Origin: Streptococcus sanguinis
GTDB taxonomy: Bacteria > Bacillota > Bacilli > Lactobacillales > Streptococcaceae
Assembly (NCBI RefSeq): GCF_003943735.1
Contig: NZ_RJMV01000001.1
Span: forward strand, 14,453 to 78,452
Reading direction: 5' to 3'
DNA length: 64,000 bases
The notes beneath the pieces are model-generated. The model had not been told where the DNA came from. It did not search any database and saw nothing but the letters and a program-made list of their open reading frames with translations. Made by a program: the position numbers and the translations under genes. Below are positions 56,069 to 64,000 of this stretch, piece after piece (the first letter of the stretch is position 1; each line of letters opens with the position of its first letter).

Positions 56069-56956
56069 CTAGCAATACACATTCAAATGAGATGGCAGGA
56101 CACGAATCGTCACTGGCAATTGGTCGCCCTCATCTCCGTCAACGTTGACACTAAGCTCAGCATCAGCATCAGCCAACTCAACTGTGATTTCCTTAAAGGT
56201 CAAGTACTCGATATTATCACTTTCTTCTCCATTGCCAGAAATCAAATCCGGCACAGAAACCAAGGTGTCCAAGAGATTTTTATCCTTAAGGTACAAGAGA
56301 TGCAGCAAGCCGTCATTGACAGTAGCTTCAGGGAGAATGCTCTCGAAACCTCCGATTGAGTTGGTAGAGCCAATCAAGAGTGTGCTGCTCTTTATTGTAC
56401 GCTCTTCTCCATCAATGTTCAAGTGAAATTCGTAAAAACTAGTATCCATCAACTGCTTGAAGCCAGAGATAAAGTAGGCAAACTTACCCCACTTGGTCTT
56501 GTCTTCAGAATCTACATTGTTAATCGACTCAGGAATAGTTCCAATGGCAACCACATTCATAAAGTACTGGTCATTAATCTTGCCGATATCAAGTGGCTTG
56601 ACTTTGTTGATATCGAGATTCTGGATGGCTTCTTCAGCGTCTAGGGGAATGCCGAGAGCACGCGCCAAGTCATTGACCGTACCAAGCGGAAAGAAACCAA
56701 AGGTCGGACGATAGTCTAGTTCAGCCAGGCCGCTGATTCCTTCATTAACCGTTCCATCGCCACCCATGACAAAGACGCTATCATAATGGTCTTCTGCCGC
56801 TTGCTTAGCAAAAGCTGCTGCGTCTCCGCCTTTTTCAGTATGCTTAACCACTACCTCATCGAAACATTCTGCCAGCTTTTCTCTTGCCAAGTCTTCATAG
56901 GACTTGGCTTTTTCTCCTCCCGAGCTAGGGTTGACAATTAATAGGACTTTAGACAT
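56069..56956 (-). CDS. Diacylglycerol/lipid kinase family protein
   Basis: 295 residues: NPSSGG near the start, then the ATP-binding GGDGTVNEGISGL and FGFFPLGTVNDLARAL, as in DgkB/YegS-type lipid kinases. C-terminal beta domain with STLLIGSTNSIGGFESILPEA. It should phosphorylate diacylglycerol or a related lipid on the inner membrane face. Start at 56956 has AGAGG upstream; the extension to 56986 has none. Confidence 0.9.
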   Translation of the reverse strand: MSKVLLIVNPSSGGEKAKSYEDLAREKLAECFDEVVVKHTEKGGDAAAFAKQAAEDHYDSVFVMGGDGTVNEGISGLAELDYRPTFGFFPLGTVNDLARALGIPLDAEEAIQNLDINKVKPLDIGKINDQYFMNVVAIGTIPESINNVDSEDKTKWGKFAYFISGFKQLMDTSFYEFHLNIDGEERTIKSSTLLIGSTNSIGGFESILPEATVNDGLLHLLYLKDKNLLDTLVSVPDLISGNGEESDNIEYLTFKEITVELADADAELSVNVDGDEGDQLPVTIRVLPSHLNVYC

Positions 56957-57079
56957 AAGGAAACCTCTTTTCATTTGATAGCTCATTATACCATCTGGAA
57001 AACACTTTCACAACTATTTGAAACTGCTGGCTTTCGAAAGACCAGAAAAGCAGCTTGGTATTTAAACTCAATTTTACAG

Positions 57080-57126
57080 AAAAACACTTCTTGCGTTAGA
57101 TTTTTCTGTCTAACTTTAGAAGTGCT
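57080..57126 (-). terminator. Terminator of the HTH/CPBP operon
   Basis: Two stacked stems, CACTTCT/AGAAGTG and GTTAGA/TCTAAC, then TTTTTCT on the minus strand. Confidence 0.8.
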
Positions 57127-57147
57127 GTCTTATATTTCGTTTTTCTA

Positions 57148-57801
57148 TTAAAAGAAGACAATGAGAACAAAGGCAATGAGGTTATTGGCCAAATGTAGGC
57201 CCATTGAGTAGCGCAGGTCTTTCTTAGCTAGATAGCCTAAGCCAAAGATTGCTCCCAAGATGAAGTAGACCAGAAACTGGACTAGATTGCCCGGCATGTG
57301 CAGAAGAGAGAAAAAGCTGGCAGATACAGTTAAATAGAGCAGGATTTTCGCCAAGCTATTTTGGTCAGGAAAGAGAAACTTAGCCAAAAATCCTCGCGTC
57401 AGCAACTCCTCGAGAATAGGAGCAAAGATTACCATGTATAGGAAGGCAAAGGCTGGCTGCTGCTGAATCAACTGCACAGCAGCATTCTGATTGGCAGAAG
57501 ATTCAATAGGAACGAGCTGCTGGAAGATGATAAAAGCAAGCAAGAGAACGCTGGGAAGCCAGATAGAGCTGGTCAGCTTGGTATTTTTGATTTCCAGTTT
57601 CAAATCTTTCTGGTACCATTTCCACATGGCAAAAGAATAGAGACTTGCAAGTATGACAAAAATCGGCAAAATCAATAGTTGAGAAGCTCCCCCTGTCAGA
57701 GAACCTATAGTGAAGACAACTATAGCCGAAAAGATATAGGAATAGGCCAAGAGGACAAGAATATAAAGGCCAAAATTAGTAAAGAAAGTTTTTAATTTCA
57801 T
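57148..57801 (-). CDS. CPBP family intramembrane glutamic protease (copy 2)
   Basis: 217 residues, about six to seven helices. The CPBP/Abi motifs are complete: APILEELLTRGFLAKFLF (EExxxR), FFSLLHM (FxxxH) and LHLANNL (HxxxN). The family includes Rce1 and bacteriocin self-immunity proteins. Last gene of the operon, 21 nt after the sister CPBP gene; the two differ clearly in sequence, so the duplication is old or they have different jobs. Confidence 0.88.
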   Translation of the reverse strand: MKLKTFFTNFGLYILVLLAYSYIFSAIVVFTIGSLTGGASQLLILPIFVILASLYSFAMWKWYQKDLKLEIKNTKLTSSIWLPSVLLLAFIIFQQLVPIESSANQNAAVQLIQQQPAFAFLYMVIFAPILEELLTRGFLAKFLFPDQNSLAKILLYLTVSASFFSLLHMPGNLVQFLVYFILGAIFGLGYLAKKDLRYSMGLHLANNLIAFVLIVFF

Positions 57802-57822
57802 AGTGACTCCTTATAGTTTGCT

Positions 57823-58524
57823 TTACTGAAACATAGCTAGCAGCAGTATTATAGCCATGGGGAGATTGTTCAGGATATGCACCAACATGGAATCTTTTAT
57901 ATTCCCCCGACGAGCATAGGACAAATAAAGAACCAGTCCAAGTGCAAAATAAATTGGGAACTCAGTCAATTGGGTGATATGAGGCAGGGTGAAGACCACA
58001 GAAGTCACAATAGCAGGCAAAACCTTTTGATTATTTTTGAAAAAGAAGGCAGTCCCAAAACCGCGGAAAATTAATTCTTCCATGATAGGAGCGATAAAAG
58101 CAATCGTTGCAACAAAGAGCAAGGCAAAGAAGATATGCTGCGAAGACATCATTCCCCCTAGCCCTTGTATGGCACTGTCATTACTGGTCTGGGAATTGCC
58201 GCTCAGGATGAGATTAAGATAAACACCAACAATAGCAGCCACTCTGGCAAGGAAAAAGAATAGAAAAGCAAAACCGATGTCCTTGCCAGACAGTTTAAAT
58301 TTTTTCTTTTCTTCAGGTACATGCTTTTGGTATCGCCGCCATAAGCTACGAAAAATAAGGAAAACTAAAACCAGATACAAGGCTACCAATAAGATTTCTG
58401 CATAAATAGGTAAACTCTTCCCGAGCCTTAAGAATAGCATCGGAGCAACATTTATAAGGAGGCTAAGAGCAATTAAGCCTATCCATTTTACAAGTCCTAA
58501 AGCAGTTGATTTGAAGTTGTTCAT
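57823..58524 (-). CDS. CPBP family intramembrane glutamic protease (copy 1)
   Basis: 233 residues, many helices. Motifs APIMEELIFRGFGTAFFF (EExxxR), VFTLPHI (FxxxH) and VHILNNL (HxxxN) are all intact. It overlaps the upstream DUF3267 gene by 4 nt (ATGA), so translation is coupled. Confidence 0.88.
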   Translation of the reverse strand: MNNFKSTALGLVKWIGLIALSLLINVAPMLFLRLGKSLPIYAEILLVALYLVLVFLIFRSLWRRYQKHVPEEKKKFKLSGKDIGFAFLFFFLARVAAIVGVYLNLILSGNSQTSNDSAIQGLGGMMSSQHIFFALLFVATIAFIAPIMEELIFRGFGTAFFFKNNQKVLPAIVTSVVFTLPHITQLTEFPIYFALGLVLYLSYARRGNIKDSMLVHILNNLPMAIILLLAMFQ

Positions 58525-59063
58525 TTTGTACTCTCCTTTTGATAAATATTAATACCGACCTCCGTATCCTCAACAGCGATTTCCCCTTTCTGCCGGAGAA
58601 TAGCGGCAGCGAGGAAAAAATCCCCTGCACAGCCAGCTGCATGGAAGCTAGCAAGAACGATATAAGAAGCCGCAGTCAGAATATGCAAACCATAAATCAA
58701 GGTCAGGGCTAGGCTAATCAGAAAGAAAGGTGCCAGAATAATGACGAGCATTCTTTTCCGACTGTAACGACTGCCTGGGCTGGTCGCATAGGCCATGCCG
58801 CTCTTAAAACCAAACTTGACCTTGGTATTTTCATCCCCCAAGACCTTGAAGAAAAAGCCGTGGATCAGCTCATGAATGACCATTAGAACAAGGAGGTAGA
58901 ATAAGTCAAAGAAATGAAAAACTTCGCTACCCTTGCCATACATCAGAATAGCAATCCAAGTAAAGAGGGCTAGAAAAGGGAAGATCAGCAGCACGGCCGT
59001 TATATTCAGAGCCAGAATGACCTTTTTATTATGGATAAAATCAAGTTCTTTCAGTAGTTTCAT
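58521..59063 (-). CDS. DUF3267 membrane zincin-like protein
   Basis: 180 residues, four or so helices. HELIHGFFFKVLG (HExxH inside a membrane helix) and KFGFKSGMAYATSPG match DUF3267, a site-2-protease-like putative zinc peptidase. A conserved aspartate follows in HAAGCAGDFFLAAAIL, possibly the third ligand. It sits between DUF3169 and two CPBP proteases in a single operon. Confidence 0.85.
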   Translation of the reverse strand: MKLLKELDFIHNKKVILALNITAVLLIFPFLALFTWIAILMYGKGSEVFHFFDLFYLLVLMVIHELIHGFFFKVLGDENTKVKFGFKSGMAYATSPGSRYSRKRMLVIILAPFFLISLALTLIYGLHILTAASYIVLASFHAAGCAGDFFLAAAILRQKGEIAVEDTEVGINIYQKESTK

Positions 59064-59091
59064 AATTTCCGCCTTTCATCGGGAAATAAGC

Positions 59092-59856
59092 TTATTTGAA
59101 ATATTTTCTTACCATTGGATAATACATAAGATTGATATAGATATGGATCACCACTAGGACGACAAAACCAGAAACGACATTGAGGGGTGTGAAAGTTCCC
59201 ACTATCCCTAAAATAACATAGAGGGCTGGCAGAAGTCTCTGATTTACATTAAAGAGAATAAGATAGCACTGTTCATAATTGGCTTGCAGCTCTGATTCAT
59301 CATAAGAGAGCACAAATTCTTTTATTTCCTCAGTAGTCGGAAAGGCTGATAACTTATAGTGCCGTACCTTCTGAACTGTCTTTAAAAAGACAACTTGCAA
59401 AATAATATAAAGAAAGGCAATCGCATAATCTATAAGACTCCACTGAAGAGGGCTCTTATGATTAGTGATATTTCCAATAAAAACAACTCCAACTAAAATC
59501 GTAAAAAGAACGATAGCACTGCTGATATTAAAGACAATAGTCGCATATTCCAGATTTTTAAAGGTTAGCCGGTACCATTCATAATTCTTATCCTCATCTG
59601 CTTCTTTTTCATAGGCTTCATTGTATTTACGAGTCCGATAAATCAAGAAAAAGACCAAAGGATAGAGGATGATAAGGCTGACCCTACCTAGCTGGCGCAG
59701 CAGTTGAACAGAAAAAATAGTCGACCAACTGATGTTTTTTAGCAGACCAGTTTCAGAAAACAAAATAGACAGACCACCTATTAAAGCTCCAGCTAGAAAT
59801 ATAAGGACATTATATAAAACTCTTTTCTGTGTAGATATACGTTTTTGCTCTTTCAC
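59092..59856 (-). CDS. DUF3169 family membrane protein
   Basis: 254 residues with six hydrophobic segments (for example VLYNVLIFLAGALIGGLSIL, VVFIGNITN flanks and LYVILGIVGTFTPLNVVSGFVVLVVIHIYINL). DUF3169 proteins are typically encoded beside small XRE regulators, as here; function unknown. The start codon is GTG at 59856, overlapping the stop of a 34-codon ORF (GTGA) and preceded by AAAGGAGAAG. Confidence 0.82.
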   Translation of the reverse strand: MKEQKRISTQKRVLYNVLIFLAGALIGGLSILFSETGLLKNISWSTIFSVQLLRQLGRVSLIILYPLVFFLIYRTRKYNEAYEKEADEDKNYEWYRLTFKNLEYATIVFNISSAIVLFTILVGVVFIGNITNHKSPLQWSLIDYAIAFLYIILQVVFLKTVQKVRHYKLSAFPTTEEIKEFVLSYDESELQANYEQCYLILFNVNQRLLPALYVILGIVGTFTPLNVVSGFVVLVVIHIYINLMYYPMVRKYFK

Positions 59857-59957
59857 GACTTCTTCTCCTTTATTTTTTTACAATAGATGATACAAGAATG
59901 CTGAGGCTGAAGGACTGTTTTAGCTCCTCTTGAAATGAATCTTAATCGGTTCTTCAT
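59853..59957 (-). CDS. Coupled small basic ORF (34 aa) between HTH and DUF3169 genes
   Basis: ATG at 59957 overlaps the HTH stop (ATGA). It has a perfect ribosome site, GGAGG, 7 nt upstream, inside the HTH gene end. It encodes 34 residues starting MKNRLRFISRGAKTVLQPQH, with two cysteines in SCIIYCKK, and a Lys-rich end. Its TGA overlaps the GTG of DUF3169. It is either a real micro-protein or a translated linker coupling the two genes. No homologue recalled. Confidence 0.5.
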   Translation of the reverse strand: MKNRLRFISRGAKTVLQPQHSCIIYCKKIKEKKS

Positions 59958-60163
59958 TCTGCTTCCTCCACTAGCCGAAAGATATTCTCAACATTTTCAT
60001 TGAAAATATGGGCAATCTTAAGGGCAATCACAATCGATGGGGTATATTCGCCTCTCTCTATAAGGCTGATTGTCTGCCTGGAAACACCGGCCAGCCTAGC
60101 CAGTTCTGTCTGGTTGAGACCGTCACGCGCCCTCAACTCCTTGAGTCGATTTCTTAATTTCAT
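59954..60163 (-). CDS. Small XRE-family helix-turn-helix regulator
   Basis: 69 residues: RLKELRARDGLNQTELARLAGVSRQTISLIERGEYTPSIVIALKIAHIF is a complete XRE DNA-binding domain with nothing else attached, like the YozG/Cro-type regulators of DUF3169 operons. It probably binds the TTGACAA-n6-TTGTCAA operator at the operon promoter. Ribosome region AGTGGGGG upstream; second gene of the operon. Confidence 0.9.
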   Translation of the reverse strand: MKLRNRLKELRARDGLNQTELARLAGVSRQTISLIERGEYTPSIVIALKIAHIFNENVENIFRLVEEAE

Positions 60164-60181
60164 TAAAATCCCCCACTTCTC

Positions 60182-60514
60182 CTAAAGCTCGATAGACCGA
60201 ATGTCTTCAATACGAATCAGCTTGGTCTTGGTCTGACCTTTTTTATCTGTCATGCTCAGCTTGACCCATTCTTCATCCACATCCACTACCAGCCAGTTTA
60301 CCAGCCAGTTATTGGTTCCAATTGACTCGCTCATAATTGTCGGCTTCTTTCCAATCATTTCTTTTAAAAATTGTGACATTGTTTTGTTCCCCTTTCTTTT
60401 TCTTTCTAAAGACTTTATCCGTCCCTGCATCCGCTTTAGCTTATTGGAAGAATCAATCCCAAAGATAAAAACCATAAAAGTCATCGGAAGCAAGAACCAT
60501 AAGAATGCATTCAT
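60182..60514 (-). CDS. Unrecognised membrane-anchored protein (110 aa), first gene of operon
   Basis: Not recognised. One N-terminal membrane helix (FLWFLLPMTFMVFIFGI), a basic coiled stretch (KLKRMQGRIKSLERKRKGNK) and a C-terminal beta region (NNWLVNWLVVDVDEEWVKLSMTDKKGQTKTKLIRIEDIRSIEL), likely cytoplasmic. Ribosome site ATGGAGG. It is followed within 20 nt by the XRE regulator, so it belongs to the operon and may be part of signal sensing. Confidence 0.75.
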   Translation of the reverse strand: MNAFLWFLLPMTFMVFIFGIDSSNKLKRMQGRIKSLERKRKGNKTMSQFLKEMIGKKPTIMSESIGTNNWLVNWLVVDVDEEWVKLSMTDKKGQTKTKLIRIEDIRSIEL

Positions 60515-60543
60515 AAGCGTCCCTCCATTTCCTGTTCAAAAGT

Positions 60544-60572
60544 ATTGTAACAGATTCTTTTCTTTTTGACAA
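60544..60572 (-). promoter_or_regulatory. Promoter of the HTH/DUF3169/CPBP operon
   Basis: On the minus strand, TTGTCA (60567-60572), a 17-nt spacer and TACAAT (60544-60549). Confidence 0.65.
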
Positions 60573-60606
60573 GTATCTTTGTCAAAAAAATAATAATCAT
60601 TGTCAA
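60566..60606. promoter_or_regulatory. Operator: TTGACAA/TTGTCAA inverted repeat plus a third half-site
   Basis: Perfect 7-bp inverted repeat (60566-60572 and 60579-60585, 6-bp spacer) over the -35. A further TTGTCAA at 60600-60606 lies 21 bp (two turns) from the second half-site. Probable binding site of the small XRE regulator. Confidence 0.65.
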
Positions 60607-60626
60607 AAGTGCTATTATCATAGACA

Positions 60627-60656
60627 AAAAAGAATCCAGCTCAAACTGAATCCTTT
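60627..60656 (-). terminator. Terminator of the arginine operon
   Basis: AAGGATTCAG/CTGGATTCTT hairpin with wobbles and T6 tail on the minus strand, just after argD. Confidence 0.75.
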
Positions 60657-60660
60657 TCCT

Positions 60661-61803
60661 TTATTCATCTAATTCTGAAAATACTTCTTTTAAAATAGCA
60701 ATCCCTTGCTGAATTTCCTCCCTGTTGATAGTCAAAGGCGGCAGGAGACGGATAACATTCTCTCCGGCTATCAGGATAATCAAGCCCTTCTGACGAGCGG
60801 CTTCAACAATCTTTGACAGACTGGCACTTGTTTCAATCCCAATCATCATGCCCAAACCGCGAACAGCAGAAATTTTTGGATGATTCTGAAAAGCAAGCTG
60901 CAGCTCCTCCATCAAGATGGCACTATTAGACCTGACTTCTTCCAGAAAACCTGCCTCTTTCATGATATGCAAGGTCTCCAAGGCGGCTGCCATAGCTAAT
61001 TTATTGCCACCAAAGGTGGAGCCGTGGCTGCCAGGTCCAAAAGCCGGAGCCAAGCTAGATTTTCCTAATAGAGCGCCAGCGGGCAGGCCATTGGCCAGAC
61101 CCTTAGCCAGGGTCACAATATCCGGTATAATCCCATAGTGCTCAAAAGAATAAAGCTGACCCGTGCGCCCCATACCTGTCTGGACCTCATCAACAATCAG
61201 CAAAATCCCCTCTCGTTGGCAAAAATCAGCCAAGTTTTTGACAAAGGCATCTTCTGCTGGACGAACACCCGATTCTCCTTGGACTAATTCCAGCATGACA
61301 GCTGCCGTATCCTGATTGACTAGCTTTTCTACGCTGGCTAAATCATTGTAAACCGCATAGCTGAAATGGGGAACCCCATCACCAAATCCTTCCTTGATCT
61401 TATCCTGTCCTGTTGCGGCCATAGCGCCAAAGGTCCGACCGTGAAAGGATTGCTGAAAAGTGATAATGCCTTGCTTGCCAGTAGCTTTGCGGGCTAGCTT
61501 AATAGCTGCTTCATTGGCTTCCGCTCCGCTATTGCAGAAAAATGCCAAATAATCATAAGAACCAGCCAGTTCCTGAGCCACCTGCTCTTGCAGAGAGCTA
61601 AGATAGAGATTGGGACTGTGCCAGATGCGCCCGGCCTGCTGGATCAAAGCCTGCTGGACCTGCGGTTGAAAGCCAAGATTGGTTACGCCAATCCCCGACG
61701 AAAAGTCCAAATAAGCCTTTCCCTCACTGTCAATCAGATAGGAGCCCTCTGCTTTAACAAACTCAATGGGTGCCCTCTTGTAGTTTTCAAATAAATAAGT
61801 CAT
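60661..61803 (-). CDS. argD: Acetylornithine aminotransferase
   Basis: 380 residues, class III PLP aminotransferase. SGIGVTNLGF, FCNSGAEANEAAIKLARK, FHGRTFGAMAATGQ, DEVQTGMGRTG and the PLP-lysine region TLAKGLANGLPAGALLG are present. It converts N-acetylglutamate semialdehyde to N-acetylornithine. Last gene of argC-J-B-D, 2 nt after argB. Confidence 0.96.
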   Translation of the reverse strand: MTYLFENYKRAPIEFVKAEGSYLIDSEGKAYLDFSSGIGVTNLGFQPQVQQALIQQAGRIWHSPNLYLSSLQEQVAQELAGSYDYLAFFCNSGAEANEAAIKLARKATGKQGIITFQQSFHGRTFGAMAATGQDKIKEGFGDGVPHFSYAVYNDLASVEKLVNQDTAAVMLELVQGESGVRPAEDAFVKNLADFCQREGILLIVDEVQTGMGRTGQLYSFEHYGIIPDIVTLAKGLANGLPAGALLGKSSLAPAFGPGSHGSTFGGNKLAMAAALETLHIMKEAGFLEEVRSNSAILMEELQLAFQNHPKISAVRGLGMMIGIETSASLSKIVEAARQKGLIILIAGENVIRLLPPLTINREEIQQGIAILKEVFSELDE

Positions 61804-61805
61804 CG

Positions 61806-62543
61806 TTATCCCTCTGCTATCAAGGTGCCCGTCAAAAGATTATCGCCAATCAAAACCTGCCCGACACCGGAAAGCACAGTCTGAACAGCACTCTCGATCT
61901 TAGGAATCATGCCGCCCTTGATGACACCTGTCTGAATCTTCTTGGAAACCTGACTGGTCAGAAGCTGGGGCAGGACTTTTTTGTCCTCTAGAACTCCTTC
62001 TATATCTGTCATCAGGATTAGCTTCTCTGCCTGCAAGCTGCTAGCAACTGCCGCAGCCAAATAGTCTGCATTGATATTTAAGAGCTCACCAGCATCATTT
62101 TCCCCCAGCGAAGCCAGCACCGGTACCATGTCCGCAGCCAGCAGCTGCTCTAGATAGGCAGTTTGAATCGTCTTCACCTGACCGACATAGCCATAGAGGT
62201 CTTTATCGATAAAATCTGCCGAAACTGTCTTTCCCAAATGTGAAACCAGCTGAAGACTTTCAATATCTGAGTCGTTCAGTTCTTGTGTCAGCGTTCGGCC
62301 GACTTGACCTAGCAAGGCCTGCTCAATGATAGGCAAGTCAGACTTAGCTGTCACCCGTAACCCCTTAACCTTGCGAGTAGGCAGCTGGCGCTCTTTCATA
62401 AGTTGGTTAATGACCAGACCGCCCCCGTGAACGACTACAATTTTCTTACCAGCTGCTACCCACGCTTGCATTTGCTTGATAAACTTAGTAGACAGCTTTT
62501 GCGCAGCAACACCGCCAATTTTTATAACAATCACATCTTTCAT
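61806..62543 (-). CDS. argB: Acetylglutamate kinase
   Basis: 245 residues of the amino-acid kinase family: VIKIGGVAAQ at the start, VVHGGGLVINQ, LLNINADYLAAAVA and GGMIPKIESAVQTVLSGV. It phosphorylates N-acetylglutamate, second step of arginine synthesis. It lacks the N-terminal arginine-feedback helix of longer forms; control may rest with argJ. Confidence 0.95.
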   Translation of the reverse strand: MKDVIVIKIGGVAAQKLSTKFIKQMQAWVAAGKKIVVVHGGGLVINQLMKERQLPTRKVKGLRVTAKSDLPIIEQALLGQVGRTLTQELNDSDIESLQLVSHLGKTVSADFIDKDLYGYVGQVKTIQTAYLEQLLAADMVPVLASLGENDAGELLNINADYLAAAVASSLQAEKLILMTDIEGVLEDKKVLPQLLTSQVSKKIQTGVIKGGMIPKIESAVQTVLSGVGQVLIGDNLLTGTLIAEG

Positions 62544-62554
62544 TGCATTTCTCC

Positions 62555-63748
62555 TTAGGTTCTATAGAGGGCATTGATTTTCACATAATCATAGGACAAA
62601 TCGCAGCCCCAGGCCTGAGCTTCAGCGGCCCCATCGTGTAGGTCAATGGTCAAGGTCAGCAGCTCCCCAGCCATGGCATCACTAGTCTCCTCTGGGTCAA
62701 AAGCCACAGGGCTAGAAGTCTGCATAACTGGAATCCCCTCAATCCAAATATCAATGTCATCAACCGAGACATCTGCTCCCGCATAGCCGATAGCTGCTAA
62801 GATTCGACCCCAATTGGGATCTTGACCAAAAATGGCGGTTTTAACCAAGCTAGAGCCAACAACACTCTTGGCAATCATACGGCCACTCTGTTCATCCTTG
62901 GCATGCCGAACATTGACTTCAATCAGCTTGGTCGCTCCCTCGCCATCCTTGGCAATTTTCTTAGCCAAGTCAGCCATAAGATAGTGGAGCATCTTAGAAA
63001 ACTTTTCAAATTCTTCCGTATCTGGCAGAATTTCTTCATTTTGCCGGCAGCCATTCGCCATGACTAGCACCATGTCATTAGTCGATGTATCTCCATCCAC
63101 CGTGATTTGGTTGAAAGTTGTCTCCACATGCTGGCTGAGAGCCGCTTGCAAGGTAGCACTGGAAATATTAGCATCACAGGTGATAAAGGCCAGCATGGTC
63201 GCCATATTCGGATGAATCATGCCCGAGCCCTTGGCTACTCCCGCCATCGTCACCAGATCTGAGCCAAACTCTTCTGTGACTACACAGGTCTTGGTACAAG
63301 TATCCGTCGTCAAGATAGCCTCAGCAAAATCTTCTGCCTTACCACTCACCAAAATCTTTGACAGGCCATTTTTCAGAGCATCCATTGGAAGCTGCTCGCC
63401 TATGACTCCTGTAGAAGCCAGACCTACCAACTCGGGCTCAACCTCCAGCTTTTGGGCAGTCAATCGCTGCATCTCATAGGCGGCGTCCAGTCCCTGCTGA
63501 CCTGTACAGGAATTGGCAACACCAGAATTAACTACTATTGCTTGCAATTTCTGGCTCTTTTGGATCGATGCTTTAGTCACTAGAAGCGGAGCAGCAATGA
63601 CCTTATTGGTCGTATAGACTCCTGCCACACTGGCTGGTACTTCTGAGACAATCCAGCCAAAATCCAACTTCTTTTTCTTAAAGCCAGCGTGTAAACCGTC
63701 AGCCGAAAAGCCTAGCGGACTGGCAATTGTTCCATCAATAATCTTCAT
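62555..63748 (-). CDS. argJ: Bifunctional ornithine acetyltransferase/N-acetylglutamate synthase
   Basis: 397 residues. VVNSGVANSCTGQQG forms the oxyanion region, and GSGMIHPNMATMLAFITCDA holds the self-cleavage Ala-Thr pair that makes the two chains and the nucleophile threonine. It recycles the acetyl group from N-acetylornithine to glutamate. Confidence 0.96.
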   Translation of the reverse strand: MKIIDGTIASPLGFSADGLHAGFKKKKLDFGWIVSEVPASVAGVYTTNKVIAAPLLVTKASIQKSQKLQAIVVNSGVANSCTGQQGLDAAYEMQRLTAQKLEVEPELVGLASTGVIGEQLPMDALKNGLSKILVSGKAEDFAEAILTTDTCTKTCVVTEEFGSDLVTMAGVAKGSGMIHPNMATMLAFITCDANISSATLQAALSQHVETTFNQITVDGDTSTNDMVLVMANGCRQNEEILPDTEEFEKFSKMLHYLMADLAKKIAKDGEGATKLIEVNVRHAKDEQSGRMIAKSVVGSSLVKTAIFGQDPNWGRILAAIGYAGADVSVDDIDIWIEGIPVMQTSSPVAFDPEETSDAMAGELLTLTIDLHDGAAEAQAWGCDLSYDYVKINALYRT

Positions 63749-63765
63749 ATCTAACCCTTTCTCAT

Positions 63766-64000
63766 CTAGACATAGGACGGTTGACTGAGCAGGCCATCTG
63801 TTTCAGGAAAGCCCAGCATCAGATTCATATTTTGAACTGCCTGACCAGCAGCCCCCTTGATTAGGTTATCCAGCACAGCTACGACAGTTAAAATATTTGT
63901 CACAGGATTATAGTCAAAACCAATATCTGTATGATTAGTACCAACAACCTGGTGCAGACTCGGCAGAGCAGCTTGGATACGAACAAAAGGCTTGTCCTGA
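63766..64000 (-). CDS. argC: N-acetyl-gamma-glutamyl-phosphate reductase, C-terminal part
   Basis: The gene continues beyond the window; 78 codons are here. The frame reads [40 protein letters not shown] and ends [13 protein letters not shown]. [17 protein letters not shown] is the signature near the end of ArgC. It makes N-acetylglutamate semialdehyde with NADPH. First gene seen of the arg operon, 17 nt before argJ. Confidence 0.93.
   Translation of the reverse strand, partial: QDKPFVRIQAALPSLHQVVGTNHTDIGFDYNPVTNILTVVAVLDNLIKGAAGQAVQNMNLMLGFPETDGLLSQPSYV

Overview
The window is a piece of a low-GC Firmicutes chromosome and reads as a viridans streptococcus of the sanguinis/gordonii group. 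This is inferred from gene content and order: the F-ATPase operon starts with the c subunit; glgBCDAP, gapN, ptsHI and a class Ib nrdH-nrdE-(small ORF)-nrdF cluster lie close together; murA-epuA-endA are adjacent; and cdaA-cdaR-glmM, murT-gatD and Rgg-type regulators are present. No phage, insertion sequence, CRISPR array, rRNA or tRNA gene was seen. Most of the window is core genome, largely on the minus strand, with small accessory patches.

Layout. 1-600: end of mscL, then rpsU. 600-4500: a VTC-domain/DUF4956 operon next to a BlaI/BlaR-like regulator-protease pair, with matching operator boxes in front of both. 4500-7450: a DUF1304 protein and two flavoprotein oxidoreductases. 7460-12550: whiA-yvcK-rapZ, ridA, obgE and three small genes. 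12660-17540: an LPXTG surface adhesin, then the c-di-AMP/cell-wall operon cdaA-cdaR-glmM. 17769-20173: murT-gatD (lipid II amidation) and a LapA-like protein. 20190-24650: MFS transporter, Rgg regulator and an ABC-F protein. 24745-28690: a matrixin-like protease, the competence nuclease endA with epuA, and murA. 28858-35152: the complete F1Fo ATPase operon. 35417-45352: manA, a PAP2 phosphatase and the glycogen operon. 45738-49395: gapN and ptsHI. 49853-53651: the NrdR-controlled class Ib ribonucleotide reductase operon. 53710-56956: a lipoprotein, an RRNPP-like regulator, a cloverleaf-like repeat element and a lipid kinase. 57148-60585: a self-regulated operon of membrane proteins including three candidate intramembrane proteases. 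60661-64000: argC(partial)-argJ-argB-argD.

How the genes fit together. The window holds much of central energy and carbon control: HPr/EI, gapN, glycogen synthesis and breakdown, and proton-pumping ATPase. Catabolite-response-like sites lie at the glycogen and ATPase promoters. It also holds several cell-wall steps (murA, glmM, murT/gatD, cdaA/R).

The most interesting signals are four. (1) The small nrdK-position ORF between nrdE and nrdF has an in-frame TGA in the loop of a perfect 12-bp hairpin that hides the ribosome site of a downstream in-frame GTG. (2) The BlaI-type operators have identical placement on the -10 boxes of the regulator's own promoter and the VTC operon promoter. (3) The HTH/DUF3169/DUF3267/CPBP/CPBP operon carries its own operator and a coupled small ORF. 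(4) A 136-bp element has long terminal inverted repeats and three internal hairpins. All coordinates and motifs were read by eye; no database search was run.
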